From NCBI GenBank assembly GCA_036524155.1, contig DATDCV010000383.1, forward strand, positions 1-5,519: a DNA stretch of 5,519 nucleotides, in the 5' to 3' direction. Shown one piece after another: positions 1 through 5,519 of the stretch. A program made the translations under genes and the position numbers. Positions within the stretch are counted from its first letter, which is position 1, and each line of letters starts with the position of its first letter. The DNA is from DATDCV01 sp036524155. Lineage in GTDB: Bacteria; Verrucomicrobiota; Verrucomicrobiia; Limisphaerales; UBA8199. The notes beneath the pieces are model-generated. The model made no database searches and had not been told where the DNA came from. It saw only the letters and a list, made by a program, of their open reading frames with translations.

Positions 1-1170
1 GCTCCCCTGGTTCGTATAGTGCGGGAAGTGCCAGAACAAGCTGCGCCCGGGCGCCGGACCGCGGCCGGTCAGGCAGGCGGCGAAGCTTGTTCCATCGAGC
101 CCCGCGGGAGCGCGCAGACCGGCAAGGTCCAGCAGCGTCGGCAGCCAATCGGTGTTGATCACCGGAGCATCCACTGCGGCGCCCGCGGTCACGTGCCCCG
201 GCCAGCGAACCAGCAGGGGAATGCGCAATCCCCCTTCATAAACGAACCCCTTCCCCGCGCGATACGGCGAGTTGTGCGTCACTTTCGGGTGCGGTCCTTC
301 AGGCACATGCAACCCGCCGTTATCCGAAGTGAAGATGACGATGGTCTGGTCAGCAAGCTCTAGGGCCTCCAGCTTCGCCAGCAACCGGCCCACGGTGTCG
401 TCGAGCGTTTCGATCACGCCGGCATAAACCGGCTCGAAAGCGTTCGCGTTATGCTCGACCCGGGTCTTCTGCGCCGCATACGGAATGTGCGGCGAGTTGT
501 GGGCCAGGTAGACCAGGAACGGCCGGTTGCGATTCGTCTCGATGAATCGCTCGGCCGCCGCGGTCAGGTCATACTCGCCCTTGCCGCCTTCAGTCGCCGA
601 AGGCTTGGTGTTCGCCTGGCCGGCATGGTAAAAGTCAAAGCCATGTTCCAGCGGTCCGAATCCTTTTCCCCCGACATGCCATTTGCCAAAAGCCCCGCAG
701 ATGTAACCCACCTCCTTGAAATAGACAGGGAGCATCTTTTCTGTGAGCGGGACCTGCATTTGGATCTCCGGATGGAGCACCTTTTGCGCGACACAGTCGG
801 GGCGCCCGGGCAGATAAGTCGTCAGGTGCAGCCGCGCCGGAGTTTTGCCGGTCAGAATAGCCGCGCGGGACGGTGAGCAAATCGGCTGCGCGCAGTAAGC
901 CGAAGTGAACCGCATGCCCTCGGTAGCCAAACGGTCCAGGTGTGGCGTGTGGTGGTCACTGCGGCCATAGCAGTGCAGGTCGTTGATCCCAAGGTCATCG
1001 GCGAGGATGAAGACGATGTTGGGCCTGGTTGTTCCCTCGGCGGCTTCGGAAAGGGCGCACGGGAAGACGAGAAACGCGAGAAGGGGGACCAGTAACGTAA
1101 GCAAGGGCATCGGACAAAGGTCAGAGGCTCGGGTCACGGGCTTGGTTTGAGGTCGGCGGCAAATGTTCAT
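1..1170 (-). CDS. Secreted type I (formylglycine) sulfatase, C-terminus cut by window edge
   Basis: Hydrolyses sulfate esters, probably on a sulfated glycan outside the cytoplasm. The frame is open from the Met at 1170 to base 1, giving 390 visible residues; family members usually run about 450-550, so the C-terminal end is missing. Seen (numbered from Met 1170): a hydrophobic signal segment at about 22-40 ending near ALSEA; the metal-binding ADDLG with D58/D59; the sulfatase signature CSPSR at 98-102, where C98 would become formylglycine; GKWH with K163 and H165; NSPH with H228; SDNGG with D283/N284; K307 in RAGKG; and WHFPHY at 380-385 just before the edge. All expected active-site residues are present. 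The start is uncertain: Met 1110 gives a signal peptide lacking basic residues, whereas Met 1170 adds an Arg/Lys-rich n-region; neither has a clear ribosome binding site. It lies downstream of the hydrolase on the same strand, suggesting joint action. The substrate cannot be told from sequence. Confidence 0.95.
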   Translation of the reverse strand, partial: MNICRRPQTKPVTRASDLCPMPLLTLLVPLLAFLVFPCALSEAAEGTTRPNIVFILADDLGINDLHCYGRSDHHTPHLDRLATEGMRFTSAYCAQPICSPSRAAILTGKTPARLHLTTYLPGRPDCVAQKVLHPEIQMQVPLTEKMLPVYFKEVGYICGAFGKWHVGGKGFGPLEHGFDFYHAGQANTKPSATEGGKGEYDLTAAAERFIETNRNRPFLVYLAHNSPHIPYAAQKTRVEHNANAFEPVYAGVIETLDDTVGRLLAKLEALELADQTIVIFTSDNGGLHVPEGPHPKVTHNSPYRAGKGFVYEGGLRIPLLVRWPGHVTAGAAVDAPVINTDWLPTLLDLAGLRAPAGLDGTSFAACLTGRGPAPGRSLFWHFPHYTNQGS

Positions 1171-1226
1171 TGGTTTGCGTTCCACAGAATGAGCGGACCC
1201 AACCATAGAGCGCCCGAAGTGATTGC

Positions 1227-1282
1227 GCCGGGTCAGGGGACCCGGCCTACAAATTCCTGAAGGCCGCGTGCCCTCACGCGGC
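1227..1282. repeat. BIME-like pair of inverted hairpin repeats
   Basis: Two perfect hairpins, each with an 8-bp stem and a 4-nt loop, sit 16 nt apart. Hairpin 1 (1227-1246) pairs GCCGGGTC with GACCCGGC. Hairpin 2 (1263-1282) pairs GCCGCGTG with CACGCGGC. Read on the + strand for hairpin 1 and the - strand for hairpin 2, both have the loop AGGG, the same stem apart from two compensatory base-pair swaps, and a 3' flank of the form CTWCA. They are therefore two copies of one element in opposite orientation, as in REP/BIME units. No T-tract follows either one in a useful position, so a classical intrinsic terminator is unlikely. Lying between two same-strand genes, they could stabilise or attenuate the shared transcript; that role is inferred. 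Confidence 0.7.
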
Positions 1283-1322
1283 GGGACTTTCGACGTTGTG
1301 TATAGCGAATTCAAACGTCCCA

Positions 1323-3197
1323 TCACTGCGCCTGAGGTTTTTGGTTAAAGGGAGCCGTCGTCCCCGCATGCACGCCCTGGAGCCGGCGATGCGTCGCGCG
1401 CATGGCCGCAACCAGTTCCGGATAGGGCCGGTCAGTAACGTCCACCAGGCCGATGTTGTAGTTCTCGCCGTCCATGCGGCCTGTGCATGGTTGATCGATC
1501 CATTGAAACCAGCTTGAACCGATGAAAGCGGGGAAGGCGGCGGCCTGCTCGACGTAATAGCGATAGGCCACCCCGCGCTCCGCCTGGTCGCGCACCTGCA
1601 CGAGCCCTGCCGCCAGGCCGCGGCCCGGCACTCCAAAATGAAACTCGCCGACGAGAATGGGCCGCCCCGTCACGCGGTAGATCTCTTCCAGCGTCTTGCG
1701 ATTCACTTCGGTGGCATAGACGTTCAGGCTGTACACATCGAAGGCCTTCGACGCGCGCAACATCTCCGCCGGCGGCAACCCGCCCCCAAATCGGAGCCCG
1801 AGGATCAGGTGGTTCGGGTCGTTGTGGCGGATGGCGGCAACGATCACTTCGAGGAACCTGTCAAACGCGCGGTAGATGAATTGTTTTCGCCGCTCCGGCG
1901 TGTCACCCGCGGCCAAAAACGCTTTTGCTTCCCGTTGGATCGGGCTGGGTGGACCATCGAGGATGATGTCCACCACGAGTGATTCACGGCCGGGCCAGGG
2001 CGGTTCGTTGGCGATGAAGTAGCCTAGCAACCAGGGATCGTCCTTGCGCGGTGCGCATTGTGCCGCCGCGTCCCGTTCCACCGTCTTGGGGAAGTCCTCG
2101 GCATAAACATCCGGCAAACCCAGGTAGCCCGTCCTCATGCCCCAGCCGCCCAGGTTGACCTGATAGGCCTTCCGGTGCGTGTCCCAAAGCCGCGGGTCGC
2201 TCCAATTGCCAATCGTGTTCAGGCCCCAGGAATCAAGCCGCCGCAACGCCAGGTCCATCCAGTTCGTGCGCGACCCGGCCCCGTGCCGGCGTGCCAGGTT
2301 CCAACCATAGAAACTCGCCCGCGAGCGGCTGCTGGTGGGGTCCGCCGGCGGCAGCGCGGCGAAATAGTCCTCACGGCCCTGCAAGCGAGCATCTCCACCA
2401 CCGCTGCTCATACCGGTAGAACAGGTACAGAAAAAGTGGTGGCCGTCGGGATCGACAAACCACCAGCGGCCGTCGACCTGTTCGACGCGAAAAAAACCGG
2501 TGGCCTTGGCTTTGGTGTTGAGATAGCCGCCATACTTGCAGTAGCCGAAATCACGGGCGTCCAGGCTCGCCTCCTCGGCTACCCAGTCCTTCTTGAGTTG
2601 CTCCAGGCTCTTCACTTTGCCGGGCCAATCGGCCGGTTTCCATTGACCGAACTCGTCCACCACTGGTTTGAGATCGAGGACATCGGAACCGGGATCTTCC
2701 TTCGCCAGCCTGACCGAGCGGATCTCCAGCGTGGGCTTTCCGAGCGGCGCCTGCATGCTGACCCCGATATTGGTCACAGCGCTCAGGGGCCCATAGGCGC
2801 CCCCGGTGCTGATCCAAAAAGAATTGCGCGGGACTTTGCCCACCGACGCGAGGTCGAACCCCGAGCGATTCGGCTGGCGGTAATATAGCAACGGCACAGC
2901 AGCGCGGATCCACACGTTCGGCAGGGGCTGCATCTGGCGGCGCTGCGCCAGCCCGGTGCTATAGAAGATCAGATTGAACCGCTGTGGAGAGGAGGCCCTC
3001 ATTTCCAGCACCAGGTAATCGAAACCCGTCCAGTCTGAAGGCAAATCCGGGTTGAGATCCTTGAGCGCCCACTTGTGGTCCGACTCCGCGCCATCGAACA
3101 CGACGCGTTGCGGAGCGGAGCTGGCATTGTGCTGCATTGCGAAGACCAATCCAAGGGTGGCACAAAGTGGGAAAATGAATCGATGGTTTTGCGTCAT
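1323..3197 (-). CDS. Secreted clan GH-A glycoside hydrolase, GH50 (beta-agarase)-like
   Basis: Probably a retaining glycosidase acting on a polysaccharide outside the cytoplasm; the sulfatase next door suggests a sulfated galactan or similar. It is complete, 624 aa. Seen: a signal peptide (about 1-28, ending ASSA); a beta-rich, carbohydrate-binding-like N-terminal domain (about 30-167); a linker with DEFGQW (181-186) and DWPGKV (190-195) of the kind found before GH50 catalytic domains; then a TIM-barrel catalytic domain (about 215-605) with TGFFRVEQVDGRWWFVDPDG (233-252), GYFIANEPPW (392-401) carrying the probable acid/base E398, VGEFHFG (516-522) carrying the probable nucleophile E518, and the closing motif WFQWIDQP followed by DGENYNIGLVD. 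The NE plus later GE pair fits clan GH-A. At 624 aa it is shorter than characterised GH50 agarases (roughly 750-950 aa), so a related subfamily, or GH42-like or unclassified activity, is possible. The ATG at 3197 gives a good signal peptide; no Shine-Dalgarno is visible. The stop overlaps an ATG in the sulfatase frame (TGATG). Confidence 0.85.
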   Translation of the reverse strand: MTQNHRFIFPLCATLGLVFAMQHNASSAPQRVVFDGAESDHKWALKDLNPDLPSDWTGFDYLVLEMRASSPQRFNLIFYSTGLAQRRQMQPLPNVWIRAAVPLLYYRQPNRSGFDLASVGKVPRNSFWISTGGAYGPLSAVTNIGVSMQAPLGKPTLEIRSVRLAKEDPGSDVLDLKPVVDEFGQWKPADWPGKVKSLEQLKKDWVAEEASLDARDFGYCKYGGYLNTKAKATGFFRVEQVDGRWWFVDPDGHHFFCTCSTGMSSGGGDARLQGREDYFAALPPADPTSSRSRASFYGWNLARRHGAGSRTNWMDLALRRLDSWGLNTIGNWSDPRLWDTHRKAYQVNLGGWGMRTGYLGLPDVYAEDFPKTVERDAAAQCAPRKDDPWLLGYFIANEPPWPGRESLVVDIILDGPPSPIQREAKAFLAAGDTPERRKQFIYRAFDRFLEVIVAAIRHNDPNHLILGLRFGGGLPPAEMLRASKAFDVYSLNVYATEVNRKTLEEIYRVTGRPILVGEFHFGVPGRGLAAGLVQVRDQAERGVAYRYYVEQAAAFPAFIGSSWFQWIDQPCTGRMDGENYNIGLVDVTDRPYPELVAAMRATHRRLQGVHAGTTAPFNQKPQAQ

Positions 3198-3248
3198 CGT
3201 GGTTTATTGAGCTCGTAAACAGGAACGGTTTGAGATGCCACTGATTGT

Positions 3249-3275
3249 AAATTGAAAATTGAAAATTGAGAATTT
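3249..3275 (+). repeat. Left arm of AT-rich inverted repeat (heptad AAAATTG repeats)
   Basis: Four 7-bp units lie in tandem at 3248-3275: TAAATTG, AAAATTG, AAAATTG, AGAATTT. The 27-bp arm matches the reverse complement of 3672-3698 at 24 of 27 positions by eye. It stands out as AT-only sequence with spaced G residues in otherwise GC-rich DNA. It sits at the 3' end of the four-helix-bundle gene, whose TAA stop (3276-3274) overlaps the arm. Confidence 0.85.
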
Positions 3276-3660
3276 AGGCTGAGTCCGAAAGAGGGGGGCC
3301 GCGGCGTCGGTGTTTTGACCGTGCTGTCACGATTGAACGGCCCAGAATCCGGGCAAGTTCACACCCCTCTCCCCGCAATAAGGCGACCCTCCTTTCCGAA
3401 AGCAAGTCCGAGATGATGATGAAACGCAACCACCCTAAAGTCTCCCTCAATTCCTTGAGAGCAATGCCCAGCTTGTGGATGAAATCGGCTCGGCTTTCAG
3501 CAGCACAACCTTCTTCATAGTTCGGCGGAGCAGCGGTTCCGCAGCGCACTAACTGTCCTGCCACGTGCCGACCAAGCCGCGTATCTGGAAGCGCGTCCAC
3601 GACTTTTCCAACTCTCGCGGCAAATTGCCAAAGCCGCTCGGACAATTCGTCGGGCGTCAT
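3274..3660 (-). CDS. Four-helix-bundle protein, S23/IVS (23S rRNA intervening sequence) family
   Basis: A 128-aa soluble, basic-tailed protein; biochemical role unknown. Seen: four amphipathic helices at about 3-24, 27-50, 55-84 and 86-116, and a family-typical core with LGRHVAGQLVRCGTAAP (29-45), NYEEG (47-51) and DFIHKLGIALKELRETLGWL (59-78), then a basic C-terminal KHRRR. Length matches the usual 115-135 aa. The ATG at 3660 was preferred over a possible TTG at 3681, because the TTG lies inside the right inverted repeat and would add seven residues not expected of the family. The stop codon is contributed by the left repeat. Known members occur within 23S rRNA genes or as stand-alone genes, form pentameric bundles, and are related to the Avd proteins of retroelements; no such partner is present in this window. 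It is a complete gene, same strand as its neighbours, but the bracketing repeats suggest it arrived as a unit rather than belonging to the surrounding operon. Confidence 0.85.
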   Translation of the reverse strand: MTPDELSERLWQFAARVGKVVDALPDTRLGRHVAGQLVRCGTAAPPNYEEGCAAESRADFIHKLGIALKELRETLGWLRFIIISDLLSERRVALLRGEGCELARILGRSIVTARSKHRRRGPPLSDSA

Positions 3661-3671
3661 GCCAAAATTTG

Positions 3672-3698
3672 AAATATTCAATTTTCAATTGTCAATTT
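3672..3698 (-). repeat. Right arm of AT-rich inverted repeat, upstream of the four-helix gene
   Basis: Read on the minus strand this is AAATTGACAATTGAAAATTG followed by AATATTT, matching the left arm at 24 of 27 positions. It ends 12 bp before the ATG at 3660. It also forms a local hairpin with the adjoining bases: AAAATTTGAA (3664-3673) can pair with TTCAATTTT (3677-3685) with a one-base bulge. That hairpin lies in the 5' leader or promoter region of the gene and could be an operator or a translational control structure; this is inference. Confidence 0.8.
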
Positions 3699-3821
3699 GC
3701 ATTTTCGCAATGTCGCGTTGGGTTACCTGGACTGAAGCCCATATCGGATCATGGCGCAGACGGCACGCCTTCAAGCTCTCGCGTCGCCGCCTCGCGGCGC
3801 ACTCTTCAAGAAAAACCCTCG

Positions 3822-5519
3822 TCATCTCCTGAAGAGACCGGGCAGAAAGGTGGTGAGGGGTGGCACGTAGGTGATGAGAAGGACGCCAAGGAGCAGGACC
3901 AGGAGCATGGGCATGGTGGCGCGAGTGACCTCGGGCATGCTCTTGTTAAAGCGGTAGGAGGAGAGGAGAAGGTTGAGGCCGACGGGCGGGGCCAGAAAAC
4001 CCAGCTCCATGTTAGCGAGGAAAATAATGCCGAGGTGGATGGGGTCGATGCCGAAGGCGGCGCCAATGGGGACGAGCAGAGGGACAACGACGATGATGGC
4101 AGCGTAGATCTCGATCAAGCCGCCGACGAGAATGAGGACGAGGTTCATTCCAAGCAGGAAGAGCCATTTGTTTTTAACGGTGCTGGTGGCCCAGGCGACG
4201 AGGTTGTCGGGTACCTGGGCATCGATGAGATAATAGGTGAAGCCGAGAGCGACCCCGAGGATAAGGAGGACGCCGCCGACGAGGAGCCCGCATTCGGTGA
4301 TGACGCGGGGGAGGTCGCGAATGGGGTGGAGATCGCGGTGGATGACCGTGGCTACCAGAAGTGAGAAAGCGGCGGTGATGGCGGCGGCTTCGACGGTCGT
4401 GGGAACCAGGAACAGGGAGCCGATGGCGATGACGGGAATGAGCATCTCCCACTTGGCTTGCCAAAGGGCGGAGCCGGCTTCACTCCAACTGAACGTGGTG
4501 AGCGCCGAGGCTTCGCGGGGACCTTTGCGGACACCCCACCAGGCAGTGATCACCACCAGGAGGACGCCGGGCCCGATGCCGCCGAGGAACATTTCCTTGA
4601 TCGAGATGTCCGTGTGAGCGCTGTGGTTAGCGACGAGGGCATAGAGGATAAGCGGCAGACAGGGCGGGAACAGCATGCCGAGGGAGCCGGCGCTGGTCAG
4701 CAGGCCAAGGGCGCTGCGTTCGGAGTAATGAGCGGCGAGAAGGACGGGCATGAGGACCCCGCCGAGAGCGAGGATGGTGACGCCGGAGGCGCCGGTAAAC
4801 GAAGTGAAGAAAGCGCAGACGAGCGCTGTGACGATGGCGGGACCACCGCGGAAATGGCCGACAAAAGCCTGGAAGACGCGGACGAGGCGCTTTGAGGCCT
4901 GGCTTTCGGCGAGGAAATAGCCTGCCAGCGTGAAGATGGGGATGCTGGGGAGCATGTCGTTAGTGGTCAGGCTGTAGTGTTTCAGAGGAACGGCCTGGAC
5001 GGGAAGGTCGTGTCCCCAAAAGAGGATGAGGGCGGCGCCGCCGAGGGCGGTGAACACGGGGGCGCCCAAGAGGGTGGCCACAGCCAGCCCGACGAGCGCC
5101 GGGATAATCCAGCGCTCGGGCGGGCCCGGCTGCCAGATGGCCAAACCGACGAAAACGGCAGTGAGGAAGAGGGCAACGGCGCGTCCGAGCCAACGTTCAG
5201 AGGCGTGCCAAATCAGGCGGATGGCGATGACGCCGAAGCCAATCGGGAGGACGAGTTGAATGAGCCAGACGGGGAGGTCGTAAACGAGCGTCTTGCCGAG
5301 AGGCTTCATCGCCAGGACGTATTGGAAGCTGGCTAGACAAAGGAAAACGGTGACGGCAGCGCCGAAACCGGAGCTGAAAGCGCGGGCTGCCGCCTTGGGG
5401 CGGCCCTGGAGCAGGGCCTGCACGGGAGAGAGCGCGAGCAGGCGGCGATTGCGGGCTGCTACCGCCCCACCCACCATGCCGACGATGAGGGTGAGGTGTT
5501 GGACGATGGCACTGGACCC
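3822..5519 (-). CDS. TRAP transporter membrane protein, DctQ-DctM fusion, N-terminus cut by window edge
   Basis: Membrane part of a tripartite ATP-independent periplasmic transporter, which uses an ion gradient and a periplasmic binding protein (DctP type) to import organic acids, including sugar acids. 565 residues are visible; the start lies beyond the right edge. Residues 1-108 look like the C-terminal part of a DctQ small subunit (QHLTLIVGMVGGAVAARNRR at 7-26, then two membrane helices). A further helix at about 111-130 joins it to a full DctM large subunit (about 134-565), predicted to have many membrane helices. DctM hallmarks: FTGASGVT (241-248), SLGMLFPP (279-286), GGLIEIYAAIIVVVPLLVP (466-484), GIDPIHLG (490-497) and LAPPVGLNLLL (509-519). 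A Q-M fusion is a known variant. The binding-protein gene is not in the window and would be expected upstream, past the right edge. Substrate is unknown; a uronate or other acidic sugar from the neighbouring polysaccharide enzymes is only a guess. Confidence 0.93.
   Translation of the reverse strand, partial: GSSAIVQHLTLIVGMVGGAVAARNRRLLALSPVQALLQGRPKAAARAFSSGFGAAVTVFLCLASFQYVLAMKPLGKTLVYDLPVWLIQLVLPIGFGVIAIRLIWHASERWLGRAVALFLTAVFVGLAIWQPGPPERWIIPALVGLAVATLLGAPVFTALGGAALILFWGHDLPVQAVPLKHYSLTTNDMLPSIPIFTLAGYFLAESQASKRLVRVFQAFVGHFRGGPAIVTALVCAFFTSFTGASGVTILALGGVLMPVLLAAHYSERSALGLLTSAGSLGMLFPPCLPLILYALVANHSAHTDISIKEMFLGGIGPGVLLVVITAWWGVRKGPREASALTTFSWSEAGSALWQAKWEMLIPVIAIGSLFLVPTTVEAAAITAAFSLLVATVIHRDLHPIRDLPRVITECGLLVGGVLLILGVALGFTYYLIDAQVPDNLVAWATSTVKNKWLFLLGMNLVLILVGGLIEIYAAIIVVVPLLVPIGAAFGIDPIHLGIIFLANMELGFLAPPVGLNLLLSSYRFNKSMPEVTRATMPMLLVLLLGVLLITYVPPLTTFLPGLFRR

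Larger units (their letters stand above)
3249..3698 (-). mobile_element. Candidate compact insertion unit: inverted repeats around an S23-type gene
   Basis: A roughly 450-bp unit made of a single small gene enclosed by matching 27-bp AT-rich inverted repeats, placed between a TRAP transporter gene and a polysaccharide-degrading gene with which it shares no obvious function. Genes of this family are known as intervening-sequence proteins inside 23S rRNA genes of some bacteria, and relatives act as accessory proteins (Avd) of diversity-generating retroelements, so mobility-related roles are plausible. No transposase, reverse transcriptase or clear target-site duplication is visible here. Any movement would have to be driven in trans. 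The repeats could instead be transcript-level hairpins or a simple promoter/terminator pair. Confidence 0.4.

Noticed and set aside
1290..1320. Promoter for the sulfatase from a TATACA box in the gap
   Set aside because: No matching -35 element at a suitable distance, and the hairpin pair lies between it and the gene; support is too weak.
2058..2888. Plus-strand 276-aa reading frame
   Set aside because: Entirely antisense to the complete glycoside hydrolase, with no recognisable domain; expected by chance in GC-rich DNA.
3661..3681. TTG at 3681 as the start of the four-helix-bundle gene
   Set aside because: It lies inside the inverted repeat and adds residues encoded by the repeat; the in-frame ATG at 3660 gives the usual family length.
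3235..3710. Target-site duplication around the candidate insertion unit
   Set aside because: Bases just outside the two arms (ending CTGATTGT on the left, starting GCATTTTC on the right) show no convincing direct repeat.
3785..3799. GC hairpin CGCCGC-CTC-GCGGCG downstream of the TRAP gene as an intrinsic terminator
   Set aside because: On the transcribed (minus) strand the T-run lies before the hairpin, not after it, and the stem is only 6 bp.
3669..4364. Plus-strand 231-aa reading frame rich in Asp, Glu and Gly
   Set aside because: Antisense to the clear TRAP permease; its acidic low-complexity composition is the mirror of hydrophobic membrane codons.
1..5519. CRISPR array, tRNA, rRNA or retroelement template repeats
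   Set aside because: No regularly spaced repeats, no tRNA-like cloverleaf and no rRNA sequence were noticed by eye; the four-helix gene here is not inside a 23S rRNA gene.

Overview
All four genes in this window lie on the minus strand. Read right to left in transcription order they are: (1) a DctQ-DctM type TRAP transporter membrane subunit, cut at its N-terminus by the right window edge; (2) a small four-helix-bundle (S23/IVS-type) protein bracketed by AT-rich inverted repeats; (3) a complete, secreted clan GH-A glycoside hydrolase that most resembles GH50 (beta-agarase-like) proteins; (4) a secreted formylglycine-dependent sulfatase, cut at its C-terminus by the left window edge.

The DNA is GC-rich. 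No start codon that can be checked has a convincing Shine-Dalgarno sequence. A secreted sulfatase beside a GH50-like hydrolase, a dispersed-looking hairpin repeat and an S23-type gene together suggest the PVC group, most likely Verrucomicrobiota and less likely Planctomycetota. This is inferred from gene content and style; there is no rRNA or marker gene to settle it.

Layout. 1-1170: sulfatase. 1171-1322: intergenic, holding two near-identical 8-bp-stem/4-nt-loop hairpins in opposite orientation (1227-1282), which resemble a BIME/REP pair. 1323-3197: hydrolase. 3198-3248: short intergenic. 3249-3698: candidate compact insertion unit made of 27-bp inverted repeats around the four-helix-bundle gene (3274-3660). 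3699-3821: intergenic, nothing recognised. 3822-5519: TRAP permease.

The hydrolase and sulfatase make sense together as a pair acting on a sulfated polysaccharide: one cleaves the glycan chain, the other removes sulfate esters, both outside the cytoplasm. The TRAP transporter imports organic acids, including sugar acids in known cases, and could take up an acidic product, but its link to the pair rests only on proximity and shared strand. The four-helix-bundle gene looks like an insertion between transporter and hydrolase. The two most notable structures are the inverted-repeat-bracketed four-helix gene and the twin hairpins, whose stems differ only by compensatory base-pair swaps.
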